Below the pieces are notes generated by a model that was not told where the DNA came from, did not search any database, and was given only the letters and a program-made list of their open reading frames with translations. From NCBI GenBank assembly GCA_031119155.1, contig JAVHYH010000155.1:1-7781 (forward strand): a stretch of 7,781 nucleotides of DNA, given 5' to 3'. The stretch comes from Brevundimonas sp. (GTDB lineage: Bacteria; Pseudomonadota; Alphaproteobacteria; Caulobacterales; Caulobacteraceae). The stretch's first letter is position 1. Every line of letters begins with the position of its first letter. Both the position numbers and the translations under genes were made by a program. This document shows positions 1 to 6,858 of the stretch, piece after piece.

Positions 1-92
1 GGCTGGAGCATCCGGAAGACCTGCTGGCCGATCTGTCGGCGGCGCTGGACGCCGTGATCGTGGCGACGACCCTGGAAGCCGAGGCCGCCTGA
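1..92 (+). CDS. 3' end of a PLP-dependent transsulfuration enzyme (probable O-succinylhomoserine sulfhydrylase / cystathionine synthase family), partial
   Basis: Only the last 29 complete codons and the stop are present; the gene runs off the left edge. The tail begins LEHPEDLLADLSAALDAV, which matches the conserved end of the Cys/Met metabolism PLP enzymes (MetZ, MetB, MetC), where SVGLEHPEDLxxDL closes the C-terminal domain. That is family knowledge recalled from memory, and the catalytic lysine lies outside the window. The stop TGA shares its last base with the ATG of the homoserine dehydrogenase gene (ATGA overlap). The two are therefore probably translationally coupled and both concern homoserine use. 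MetZ is my best guess because it acts directly on activated homoserine, but the member cannot be fixed from 29 residues. Confidence 0.62.
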   Translation, partial: LEHPEDLLADLSAALDAVIVATTLEAEAA

Positions 93-1321
93 TGACCGCC
101 GCATCGCTGCCCCTGCCCCGCCCGGTCGCCGGCGCGGACACGACGGTCCACGCCCCGGACGAGCCCGTCGCCCTGCTTCAGCTGGACGTCGCGGACGTCG
201 CCGAGGCCGCCAGCGCGGTCTATCGCGAGGTGCGCCGCGGTCGCCGCGTGGTCGCCGTCGCCTCGGGCGGCGCGGACGCCTCAACCCGACTGGCCGAGGC
301 GCTGGACGCCATCGGCGTGACCACCGCCCGCCCCGGTCCGGGGCAGGCGCTGCTGGACGCGCCGGTCTCCATCGTCGCCGGACCGGACATCACCGTCGCC
401 CATCCCCGCCCCAAACCGGAGCGCCCGTTGCGCGTGGCGCTGGCGGGCTGCGGCGTCGTCGGAGGCGGGGTGTTGTCCCGCCTGTCCGGCGATGACCGGT
501 TCGAGGTGGTCGGCGTGCTGGTGCGCGATCCGAAGAAGCCGCGCGATCCGGCGGTGTCGGAAAGCTTGCTGCTGGCCGACCCGGCCGCCCTACTGGCGCG
601 GGAGCCGGACGTGCTAGTGGAGGCCATCTCGGACGCCTCGACCGGACTGGCCCTGATCCGCGCCGCCCTGTCGCGCGGCATCGATGTGGTCAGCGCCAAC
701 AAACAGGCGGTCGGCGGTGATCTGGCCGCGCTGACGGCGCTGGCCGAAGCCCACGACGCCCGTCTGCTGTACTCCGCCAGCGTCGGCGGCGGCTCGCCGC
801 TGATCGAGACCGTCCGCCGGGCCCGCAAGCATGCGCCGGTCGTGCGGATCGAGGCCGTGCTGAACGGCACCTGCAACTTCATTCTGAACCGACTGGCCGT
901 CGGTGTGGCCTTTGACGACGCCCTGATCGCCGCGCGCGATGCGGGCTTCGCCGAGGAAGACCCCACCGCCGACCTGTCGGGCCTCGACGCCGCGGCCAAG
1001 CTGGCCATCCTGGCGCATGAGGCCCTTGATGACGGGATCTCGCCCGAGCGTATCGCTCGCGAGGCCCTGTCGGCGGACGCGGCGCACCTCCCCGGTCGCG
1101 TCCGCCAGATTTCCCGGCTGGACCTGCGCACGGACAGCGCCGGCGTTGCGCTGACGAACGTGGATGGCGACGCCTTCTTCGCCGACCTGCCGGACGAGGG
1201 AAACGCCCTGCGGGTGACCACCGGCGACGGCCGTGTCTTTACCGCGCGCGGTCGCGGCGCCGGGCGCATCCCGACGACCGAAAGCGTCTGGGCCGACCTG
1301 ACCGACCTGCTGGACGCCTGA
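92..1321 (+). CDS. hom: Homoserine dehydrogenase with atypical N-terminal extension and no ACT domain
   Basis: This enzyme reduces aspartate semialdehyde to homoserine with NAD(P)H in the cytoplasm, feeding methionine and threonine synthesis. The protein has 409 residues. The Rossmann loop GCGVVGGG is at 119-126, SANK with the conserved lysine at 201-204, ASVGGGSPLI at 229-238 and NGTCN at 258-262. The family signature runs from A281 to K303 (GFAEEDPTADLSGLDAAAK core), with D299 and catalytic K303. The GAGRIPTTESVWADL stretch closing the catalytic domain is at 389-403. The catalytic part starts near residue 112 and ends at the stop, so the C-terminal ACT domain of ordinary monofunctional enzymes of about 430 residues is missing. 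Residues 1-110 are extra and look like a degenerate start of an aspartokinase (see findings). The ATG overlaps the upstream stop, and a GAGG lies 7 bases before it. The catalytic assignment is firm; the role of the N-terminus is unknown. Confidence 0.95.
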   Translation: MTAASLPLPRPVAGADTTVHAPDEPVALLQLDVADVAEAASAVYREVRRGRRVVAVASGGADASTRLAEALDAIGVTTARPGPGQALLDAPVSIVAGPDITVAHPRPKPERPLRVALAGCGVVGGGVLSRLSGDDRFEVVGVLVRDPKKPRDPAVSESLLLADPAALLAREPDVLVEAISDASTGLALIRAALSRGIDVVSANKQAVGGDLAALTALAEAHDARLLYSASVGGGSPLIETVRRARKHAPVVRIEAVLNGTCNFILNRLAVGVAFDDALIAARDAGFAEEDPTADLSGLDAAAKLAILAHEALDDGISPERIAREALSADAAHLPGRVRQISRLDLRTDSAGVALTNVDGDAFFADLPDEGNALRVTTGDGRVFTARGRGAGRIPTTESVWADLTDLLDA

Positions 1322-1359
1322 AAAAGAAACGCCGCCGACCGGGGGCCCGGTCGGCGGCG
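1321..1359 (-). terminator. Intrinsic terminator of the TonB-dependent receptor gene
   Basis: A perfect 14-bp inverted repeat (arms 1330-1343 and 1346-1359, CGCCGCCGACCGGG and its complement) has a two-base centre, so the real loop will open a few pairs. On the minus strand the stem is followed at once by TTTCTTTTT (1329-1321), a good U-tract. It lies 26 bases past the receptor stop codon. On the plus strand no T-run follows, so it would end hom transcription only weakly. The U-tract touches the hom stop codon. Confidence 0.88.
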
Positions 1360-1384
1360 ATAGTGCGCTTCGGTTCAGGAGTGA

Positions 1385-4285
1385 TCAGAAGCGATAGCGG
1401 GCGCCCAGATAGAACTGGCGGCCAGTGTGGTGATAGACGGAGGTGCTCTGGCGATCGGCGCCGTCGCCCACGAACTGGTGGTTCTCCTCGTCCGTCAGGT
1501 TGAGGGCCTCCAGCGTCAGCTCCAGGTCGTCGGTCAGATTGTAGGAGGCCGAGGCGTCCAGGTTGAACGTCTCCATCTTGCCTTCGATGCTGTTGCCGTT
1601 CCGGCCCGGCACGTTCTGGATGTAGCCGTCGCGGAAGGCGCCCGAGAGTCGGGCCGAGAACCTGTCGTCCTCATAGTACAGGGTCGCGTTCCACGACTCC
1701 GGTGACAGGTTGATCAGATCCGCCGTGACGAAGGTCGTGCACAGGGCGTTGCTGCAATAGTCGATCTCGGATTCGACGTGGGTGTAGTTCAGCTGCATGC
1801 CGAGGTTCTGCAGCGGTCCCGGCAGGAAGGTGAAAGGCTGCTGGTAGCTGACCTCGAAGCCCTTCAGCGGGCCGCCCTCGGTGTTCACCGCGGCGGTCAA
1901 CTGGAAGATGGTCGAGGGCGAGCAGGTGCCCGTGCAGAAGCCCGGCGCGAAGGCCGAGGGGTTCAGGGCGGTCAGGTCCGAATAGGCCAGGTCCTGACGC
2001 ACGATCTGGATGTAGGTGTCGATGTCCTTGTAGAAATAGGCGAAGGACAGCAGGCTTTCGGGGGCGAAATACCACTCGACGCTGAAGTCATAGGTGGTGG
2101 CTTCGAACGGCTGGAGCTTCACGTTGCCGATCGACGCCGTGTAGTTCGGCCCCGAGGCGGCCAGCGAGGTGGTCGGCACCAGATAGTTGGTGCCCGCCAG
2201 GGTGTTGCCGATCTGCGGGCGCGCCATCACCGAGGCCACACCGAAGCGGACAATCAGATCATCGACAGGCTCGTAGCTGATGTTCAGCGACGGCAGGGTG
2301 TTGTCGTACTCGTTCTCGCCGGTCACCAGGGTGCCGCCGCCGGTCGAGCTGTAACCCGTGGCGTTCAGCTGGGTGTTGACCTGACGCACGCCGACGTTGC
2401 CGCGGAACGGACGGCCGAACAGGTCGGTGTCCCAGTCCGCCTGCAGGTAGAAGGCCAGATCCTCTTCCTCGATGACCCGGTTGCCGCCGCGCGCATTGCC
2501 GTTGGTGATGCTGGTCAGGGTGAAGTCCCCGCCCGGCACTCCGGTGTTGCAGTTGCAGTAGATGTTGAAGAGGCTGGCGATGGCGTTGAGGTCCGGTCGG
2601 ACCCAGTTCGACGGCGTTGAGCCGGAGATCAGGCCGCCGCCGAAGCCGGTCAGCAGGTTGGAGATGTCGGCGACGGTCGTGCCGGCCGGCAGCACCGGCA
2701 CCACGGTCTCGTCAGCGCGACGGAACTCGTAGGATTCGGAGCTGTAGGTCTTCCAGTTGACCCCGGCCTTGATCGTCAGCCAGTCGGTGGCGTCATATTC
2801 GAAATCGGCCTGGGCGGAATCGAACAGGGTGTCGACGCCGTTGGGGCGGATGCGGATTTCCGAGCGCGGCACCGCGGCCGTCGATCCACGCCATTCCCAG
2901 TTCGCGGGGTTGGTAACGTCGAAGCCGTAGTTGATCACCGGCGCATTGGCGTCACCCCGGAAGTCGAAGGAGTAGCCCTGGGTGTTGTTGCGGTCGAGGG
3001 TGACCGTGGTCTGGATCGGGTTCTCGAAATTCGATTCCGCGCGACCGTAGTAGAAGCGCCCGCGCAGGCGGTCCGAGAAGTCGTGCTCGGCCGTCAGGCT
3101 GACCTGAAGGTAGTCGGTCGACAGCACGTCGAAGCGGCTCTCGGAGCGGATGTCGACGTTGTTGAACAGGCCGTAGACCAGCATGTTGTTCTGGACGGCG
3201 GCGTCCTGGACGGTCACCTGCGGCTGTCCGCCGGCGGCCGCGTTGCGGCTGAAGGACAGGGCCTGCAGGAAGTCTTCCTGACGGGTCGCGTCCAGCGACG
3301 AGTACATGACGTCCAGCGACAGAAGCGTGCTGGTGGCCGGCCGCCACTGGAGCGCGCCCGTGACGCCCAGACGTTCCTGCTCGTGGGTCAGGCGGCCGTA
3401 GCGCGGCAGGCGCGGGATGAAGACGCTGTTCTGGTTGGCCAGGGCATAGGCCGTCGCGTTCGAGCCCGCCGAGGCGAAACCGCCCGAGCTGTTCGTGCCG
3501 ACCGCCGGCGCCCAGCGCACCGAACTGAAGCCCTCTTCCAGAAGATCGCGCTCGCTGTAGGCGACCGAGATCAGCGCGCCGAACTCGTCATTGGCGCCGA
3601 AGGTGTTGCTGAGCAGCAGCGCCATGCGCGGGTTGTACTGCTCGGACAGATCGTTCCAGCCGGCCTGTGCCGAGAAGGCGCCGGTGAAGCCGTCCTTGTA
3701 GTCGAACGGGCGCGAGGCCTGCAGATCGACGGTGGCGCCCAGCGAGCCCTCCTCGGTCTCGGCCGCGGCGGTCTTGCGCACGGTGATCGAGTTGAAGAGT
3801 TCGGAAGCGAAGACGTTGAAGTCGAAGCCGCGACCGCGGTTGGCGCCGCCCGAGGAGTCGGTGCCGCCGGCGGTGGCCTGGGCCTCCATGCCGTTGATGC
3901 GGGTGCGGGTGAAGTCGGAGCCCAGACCACGGACGGTGATCGAGCGGCCCTCGCCGGCGTCACGGTCGATGGCGACGCCCGGCACCCGCTGGATCGACTC
4001 GGCCAGGTTCAGGTCGGGGAAGTCGCCGATGTCCTCGGCGGTGATCACGTCGATGACGTTGGCGTCGCGACGCTTGGCGTCCAGGCTGGCGTTCAGGCTG
4101 GCGCGGAAACCGGTGACGACGACCTCATCGATCTCGGTCGGCTCATCCTGCGGCGCGGACTGGGGCGAGGTCTGGGCGGCGGCGGCGCCGACACCCAGCG
4201 ACAGGGCGACAGCCAGGCCGGATGCACCGACGAACAGGCTGCGACGAAGAGCACGGGTCATCCCCGGCCGAATGGCTTGCAACAT
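1385..4285 (-). CDS. TonB-dependent outer-membrane receptor (Xanthomonas/Caulobacter large type), probable pectin-oligomer importer
   Basis: This is an outer-membrane beta-barrel that takes up a ligand using TonB-ExbBD energy. I place the start at the ATG at 4285 (966 residues): GGGAGGAGG at 4297-4289 is well spaced for it, whereas an in-frame ATG at 4306 lies upstream of that site. A signal peptide with basic RALRR and a hydrophobic core ends near AAAAQ (about residue 38). A TonB-box-like EIDEVVVTG lies at 51-59. The plug follows (about 60-195), with DLNLAESIQRVPGVAIDR, ITVRGLGSDFTRTRINGM and GSLGATVDL. The rest is a barrel ending LGARYRF with the terminal aromatic residue. Length and plug wording match the family described from Xanthomonas and Caulobacter (TonB-Xanth-Caul). 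Cysteine pairs in presumed surface loops (YCNCN, FCTGTC, YCSNALC) may form disulfides. The substrate is inferred from the divergent pectate lyase and shared operators, not from the protein. Confidence 0.93.
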   Translation of the reverse strand: MLQAIRPGMTRALRRSLFVGASGLAVALSLGVGAAAAQTSPQSAPQDEPTEIDEVVVTGFRASLNASLDAKRRDANVIDVITAEDIGDFPDLNLAESIQRVPGVAIDRDAGEGRSITVRGLGSDFTRTRINGMEAQATAGGTDSSGGANRGRGFDFNVFASELFNSITVRKTAAAETEEGSLGATVDLQASRPFDYKDGFTGAFSAQAGWNDLSEQYNPRMALLLSNTFGANDEFGALISVAYSERDLLEEGFSSVRWAPAVGTNSSGGFASAGSNATAYALANQNSVFIPRLPRYGRLTHEQERLGVTGALQWRPATSTLLSLDVMYSSLDATRQEDFLQALSFSRNAAAGGQPQVTVQDAAVQNNMLVYGLFNNVDIRSESRFDVLSTDYLQVSLTAEHDFSDRLRGRFYYGRAESNFENPIQTTVTLDRNNTQGYSFDFRGDANAPVINYGFDVTNPANWEWRGSTAAVPRSEIRIRPNGVDTLFDSAQADFEYDATDWLTIKAGVNWKTYSSESYEFRRADETVVPVLPAGTTVADISNLLTGFGGGLISGSTPSNWVRPDLNAIASLFNIYCNCNTGVPGGDFTLTSITNGNARGGNRVIEEEDLAFYLQADWDTDLFGRPFRGNVGVRQVNTQLNATGYSSTGGGTLVTGENEYDNTLPSLNISYEPVDDLIVRFGVASVMARPQIGNTLAGTNYLVPTTSLAASGPNYTASIGNVKLQPFEATTYDFSVEWYFAPESLLSFAYFYKDIDTYIQIVRQDLAYSDLTALNPSAFAPGFCTGTCSPSTIFQLTAAVNTEGGPLKGFEVSYQQPFTFLPGPLQNLGMQLNYTHVESEIDYCSNALCTTFVTADLINLSPESWNATLYYEDDRFSARLSGAFRDGYIQNVPGRNGNSIEGKMETFNLDASASYNLTDDLELTLEALNLTDEENHQFVGDGADRQSTSVYHHTGRQFYLGARYRF

Positions 4286-4288
4286 ATG

Positions 4289-4297
4289 CCTCCTCCC
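4289..4297 (-). promoter_or_regulatory. Shine-Dalgarno sequence deciding the receptor start
   Basis: The minus strand reads GGGAGGAGG-CAT-ATG. The GGAGG core stands six bases before the ATG at 4285, which selects this start over the in-frame ATG at 4306, which lies 5' of the site. Confidence 0.8.
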
Positions 4298-4314
4298 AAT
4301 GGGCATACAGGACG

Positions 4315-4329
4315 CCGGGGTGACCCCGG
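4315..4329 (-). promoter_or_regulatory. Small GC hairpin in the receptor 5' leader
   Basis: CCGGGG and CCCCGG arms (4315-4320 and 4324-4329) flank a three-base loop about 30 bases upstream of the receptor ATG, inside its probable mRNA leader. It could stabilise or tune the message. It is short, GC-rich, and could be chance. Confidence 0.3.
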
Positions 4330-4369
4330 TCTATCTGTTTTTGCGGTCCGACAGCGTTGGCCTTCCCGT

Positions 4370-4385
4370 TTGACACCGGTGTCAA
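4370..4385. promoter_or_regulatory. LacI-type operator 1, perfect palindrome TTGACACCGGTGTCAA
   Basis: A perfect 16-bp palindrome with a central CG, the form typical of LacI-family operators. It sits between the divergent receptor and pectate lyase genes. Both ends of the palindrome read TTGACA, a -35-like hexamer, one on each strand, so a bound repressor could cover promoter elements in both directions. No convincing -10 box could be paired with either hexamer, so promoter positions are not assigned. The half-site TGACACCGGT recurs at 4405 and, on the minus strand, at 6874-6883. Confidence 0.72.
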
Positions 4386-4403
4386 TCTGATGCGGAATAC
4401 GTC

Positions 4404-4419
4404 CTGACACCGGTATCAA
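4404..4419. promoter_or_regulatory. LacI-type operator 2, near-palindrome TGACACCGGTATCA
   Basis: This is the same 14-bp core as operator 1 (core at 4405-4418) with one change breaking the symmetry. Its centre is 34 bp from that of operator 1, and it ends 16 bases before the pectate lyase ATG. That position would block transcription or translation start of the lyase. The spacing could allow two dimers, or a tetramer, to bind side by side. Confidence 0.68.
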
Positions 4420-4435
4420 TAGCGAGCCTAACCCG

Positions 4436-5818
4436 ATGATCGGCGTTTTCGCAAGCGGCCTTCGACACAAAGCCTTCACAAGCGCCGCCGTGGCGGCGCT
4501 GATCGTGTCGTGCGGAGCACAGGCGGCGGTTGCACAGGAGGGGGCCATCCCCTCCCCCCTCGCCTTCCCGGGAGCCGAGGGCGCGGGGCGGTTCGCCGTC
4601 GGCGGGCGCGGCGGCGCGGTGCTGCGCGTGACCAATCTGAACGACGCCGGGCCGGGCAGTCTGAGAGCGGCGATCGAGACCGACGGCCCGCGCACCATCG
4701 TCTTCGACATCGGCGGCGTGATCCGGCTGGAGAGTCCGCTGCGCATCCGTCGCGGCCGCCTCACCCTCGCCGGCCAGACCGCGCCCGGCGGCGGCGTCAC
4801 CCTGCGCGACCACGCGCTGGTCGTAGCGGCGGACGATGTGATCATCCGGCACGTCCGCTCGCGGCTGGGCGATGAGAGCGGAGTGGAATCGGACGCCGTC
4901 TCGCTGGAGCGCGGACGCCGGATCATCCTCGATCACGTGTCGGCCTCCTGGTCGGTGGACGAGACCCTGTCGGCGGGCAGCCGCTACGATCCGCCCGAGC
5001 GCGGCCTGTACGACGTGACCGTGCAGTGGTCGGTCATCGCCGAGTCCCTGAACCGGTCCGGTCACGCCAAGGGCGACCACGGCTACGGCTCGCTGGTCCG
5101 GGGCGGGCACGGCGCGCGCTTCACCTTCCATCACAATCTGTGGGCCATGCACCGGGCGCGGATGCCCCGACCGGGCAACTACAATCCGCCGTCCGTCGAT
5201 CCGGAAGGCCCGCGCTTCGAGTTCCGCTCCAACGTCTTCTACGACTGGGGCGGATCGCACGCCGGCTACAACGCCGACACCGAAAGCCAGTCGGCCTATG
5301 CCTTCATCGGCAACGCCTACATTCCCGGCCCGAACTCCGAAGGCCGGTGGGCGTTCGAGGAATCGAACCCCCTCGCCCGGGCCTGGTTCGAGGGGAACAG
5401 CATGGGCGGCGTCGTCCCGGCGGATCCCTGGTCGCTGGTGAAGGATTCGGATCGCCCGGGCTATCGACTGTCAGCGCGGCCGAACTGGGCCGACCCCGCG
5501 ATTGAAGACGCCGCGACCGCCGCCGACGCGGTGCTGGATCGGGCCGGGGCCGGGCGATTGCGGGATGCGGTAGACGCCCGCGTGATCGCCGGCGTACGCG
5601 ACCGCTCGGGGCGGATCATCGACAGTCAGGGACAGGTCGGCGGCTGGCCGGAGCTTGAGGCCGGAACGCCGTGGATCGACAGCGACGGCGACGGCATGCC
5701 CGACGACTGGGAGCGGACGCAGGGGCTGGATCCGGCCAATGGCGCGGACGGGTCGGCGGACCGGAACGGCGACGGGTTCACCAATCTCGAGGACTGGCTG
5801 AACGGGTTGGCGGAGTAG
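4436..5818 (+). CDS. Exported pectate lyase, polysaccharide lyase family 1-like, with C-terminal calcium-loop motifs
   Basis: This lyase cleaves polygalacturonate by calcium-dependent beta-elimination, giving 4,5-unsaturated oligogalacturonides. The protein has 460 residues. An export signal spans about 1-34. FPGAEGAGRFAVGGRGG at 44-60 and VTNLNDAGPGSLRAAIE at 65-81 open the right-handed parallel beta-helix, with LAGQTAPGGGVTLRDH at 111-126. LDHVSASWSVDETLS at 165-179 carries acidic residues of the probable calcium site. HRARMPRPGNYNPP at 239-252 carries candidate catalytic arginines. These words are characteristic of bacterial PL1 proteins. Near the C-terminus are two EF-hand-like loops, DSDGDGMPDDWE at 415-426 and DRNGDGFTNLED at 442-453. 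The ATG at 4436 is the only credible start: an in-frame stop lies at 4388 and no ATG or GTG intervenes. No good Shine-Dalgarno precedes it. It is divergent from the receptor and probably co-repressed with it. Pectin as opposed to another uronan is inferred from family and context. Confidence 0.9.
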   Translation: MIGVFASGLRHKAFTSAAVAALIVSCGAQAAVAQEGAIPSPLAFPGAEGAGRFAVGGRGGAVLRVTNLNDAGPGSLRAAIETDGPRTIVFDIGGVIRLESPLRIRRGRLTLAGQTAPGGGVTLRDHALVVAADDVIIRHVRSRLGDESGVESDAVSLERGRRIILDHVSASWSVDETLSAGSRYDPPERGLYDVTVQWSVIAESLNRSGHAKGDHGYGSLVRGGHGARFTFHHNLWAMHRARMPRPGNYNPPSVDPEGPRFEFRSNVFYDWGGSHAGYNADTESQSAYAFIGNAYIPGPNSEGRWAFEESNPLARAWFEGNSMGGVVPADPWSLVKDSDRPGYRLSARPNWADPAIEDAATAADAVLDRAGAGRLRDAVDARVIAGVRDRSGRIIDSQGQVGGWPELEAGTPWIDSDGDGMPDDWERTQGLDPANGADGSADRNGDGFTNLEDWLNGLAE

Positions 5819-5834
5819 CTTGCCCTCTTCGCTA

Positions 5835-5983
5835 TCGTCATCCCGACGACAGTCGGGACCCAGCGGCGCCGCGAAGGCGGCGAAAAACCGAAGATCGAAG
5901 CTGAAGCGCCGGCGCTCCCGACAGGGTCGCGCTTACGCGCGCCGCTGGGTCCCGGGGTTCGCTACGCGCCCCCGGGATGACGA
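5835..5983. repeat. Palindromic intergenic repeat element (MITE/REP-like) between convergent genes
   Basis: The outer arms TCGTCATCCCG (5835-5845) and its exact complement (5973-5983) enclose inner arms GGGACCCAGCGGCGC (5855-5869) and its exact complement (5939-5953). Each half also has its own hairpin: CCCGAC/GTCGGG at 5842-5857 and a CCCGGGG/CCCCCGGG pair at 5951-5976. The centre holds the palindrome GCGCCGGCGC. Sequences beginning CGTCATCCCG and containing GGGACCCAG recur between genes in Caulobacterales genomes (recalled, not searched). Together with its place between convergent stops, this suggests a dispersed repeat that may also act as a bidirectional transcription barrier. No T-run follows, and no gene is seen inside it. 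Confidence 0.75.
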
Positions 5984-5999
5984 AAGCAAGGTTGGCGAC

Positions 6000-6755
6000 C
6001 TAGCGCGCCAGCCAGCCGCCATCGACCGCCAGCACCGTGCCGTGGACATAGGCCGAGGCGTCGGACGCCAGGAAGACCGCCGCGCCGCCGAGGTCGGACG
6101 GGTCACCCCAGCGACCGGCCGGGATGCGGGCGAGGATGTCACGGTTGCGCGTCTCGTCGGCGCGCAGGGCCTCGGTGTTGTTGGTGGCGAAATAGCCCGG
6201 CGCGATGCCGTTGACGTTGATGCCCTTGGCCGCCCACTCACAGGCCAGCAAACGGGTCAGGCCGGCGAGGCCGCTCTTGGACGCGGTGTAGGACGGCACC
6301 CGGATGCCGCCCTGGAAGCTGAGCATCGAGCAGATGTTGATGATCTTGCCGCCCCGTCCGGCCTCGACCCACGTACGGGCCACGGCCTGGCTGAGGAAGA
6401 AGGCGGTCTTCAGATTGGTGTCGACGACGGCGTCCCAGTCCTCTTCGGTGAAGTCGAGGCTGTCGTTGCGGCGGATGATCCCGGCGTTGTTGACCAGAAT
6501 GTCGATCTTGCCGACGGCGGCCACGGCCTGTGTCACGACGTCCGCGATGGGGGCGGTCGAGGACAGGTCCGCCGGGATGGCGTGCAGGGCGCGACCGGCG
6601 GCCTGCACCAGTTCCGCCGTCTCGGTCGGCGCCGAACGGCCGACGGCGATGATGTCCGCCCCCGCCTGCGCCAGCCCAACCGCGATGGCCTGCCCCAGTC
6701 CGGTGTTGGCGCCGGTGACGAGAGCCGTGCGGCCGGAGAGATCGAACGGGTTCAT
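6000..6755 (-). CDS. kduD: 2-dehydro-3-deoxy-D-gluconate 5-dehydrogenase (KduD/DhuD-type SDR)
   Basis: This cytoplasmic short-chain dehydrogenase reduces 2,5-diketo-3-deoxygluconate (DKII) to 2-keto-3-deoxygluconate with NAD(P)H. The protein has 251 residues, close to E. coli KduD (253). The cofactor loop TGANTGLG is at 14-21, D63 lies in PADL, NNAG is at 89-92, N114, and the catalytic S143, Y156 and K160 (YTASK) are all present. The stretches SMLSFQGGIRVPSYTASKSG, APGYFATNNT, LRADE and IPAGRWGDPSDL, and the ending VDGGWLAR, are the KduD-specific wording among SDRs. The ATG at 6755 is chosen because it gives the KduD N-terminus (FDLSGRTALVTG). An in-frame GTG at 6788 would add 11 residues with no family match. 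The stop of a small ORF falls one base before this ATG. The gene is divergent from the isomerase that makes its substrate. Confidence 0.93.
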   Translation of the reverse strand: MNPFDLSGRTALVTGANTGLGQAIAVGLAQAGADIIAVGRSAPTETAELVQAAGRALHAIPADLSSTAPIADVVTQAVAAVGKIDILVNNAGIIRRNDSLDFTEEDWDAVVDTNLKTAFFLSQAVARTWVEAGRGGKIINICSMLSFQGGIRVPSYTASKSGLAGLTRLLACEWAAKGINVNGIAPGYFATNNTEALRADETRNRDILARIPAGRWGDPSDLGGAAVFLASDASAYVHGTVLAVDGGWLAR

Positions 6756-6756
6756 G

Positions 6757-6828
6757 TCAGCGGGCCTCGCGAGGGGTGGACGCAGCACAGGTCAGAAGGA
6801 TGTCGCACGGATGCGCGCTGGCCGACAT
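6757..6828 (-). CDS. Possible 23-codon leader ORF coupled to kduD
   Basis: On the minus strand a strong ribosome site, GGGAGGG (6840-6834), stands five bases before an ATG at 6828. The reading frame runs 23 codons (MSASAHPCDILLTC..., ending TPREAR) and stops with TGA at 6759-6757, one base before the kduD ATG. It is in a different frame from kduD. KduD itself has only a modest GAGG site nine bases from its ATG, inside the palindrome CCTCGCGAGG (6765-6774), which structure could mask. Termination and restart would couple kduD translation to this ORF. No product family is recognised. It could also be a chance ORF in a leader. Confidence 0.45.
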   Translation of the reverse strand: MSASAHPCDILLTCAASTPREAR

Positions 6829-6858
6829 GCTTTCCCTCCCCCGACTTGTCTGTGCGGA

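Noticed and set aside
220..1269. 349-codon minus-strand open frame opposite homoserine dehydrogenase
   Set aside because: Ser/Arg/Ala-rich shadow of a gene with intact family motifs on the plus strand.
3083..4390. 435-codon plus-strand open frame opposite the TonB-dependent receptor
   Set aside because: Composition is that of an antisense frame in GC-rich DNA (Val/Gly/Arg/Ala-rich) with no recognisable domain, and the receptor on the other strand is unmistakable.
5678..5815. C-terminal Asp-rich repeats of the lyase read as a cellulosomal dockerin
   Set aside because: The loops do not show the duplicated dockerin segment with its conserved helix. Such DxDxDG tails are common on PL1 enzymes in non-cellulosomal bacteria.
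6756..6788. Upstream GTG start for kduD adding 11 residues
   Set aside because: The extra residues have no counterpart in KduD proteins, and the internal ATG gives the expected N-terminus and length.
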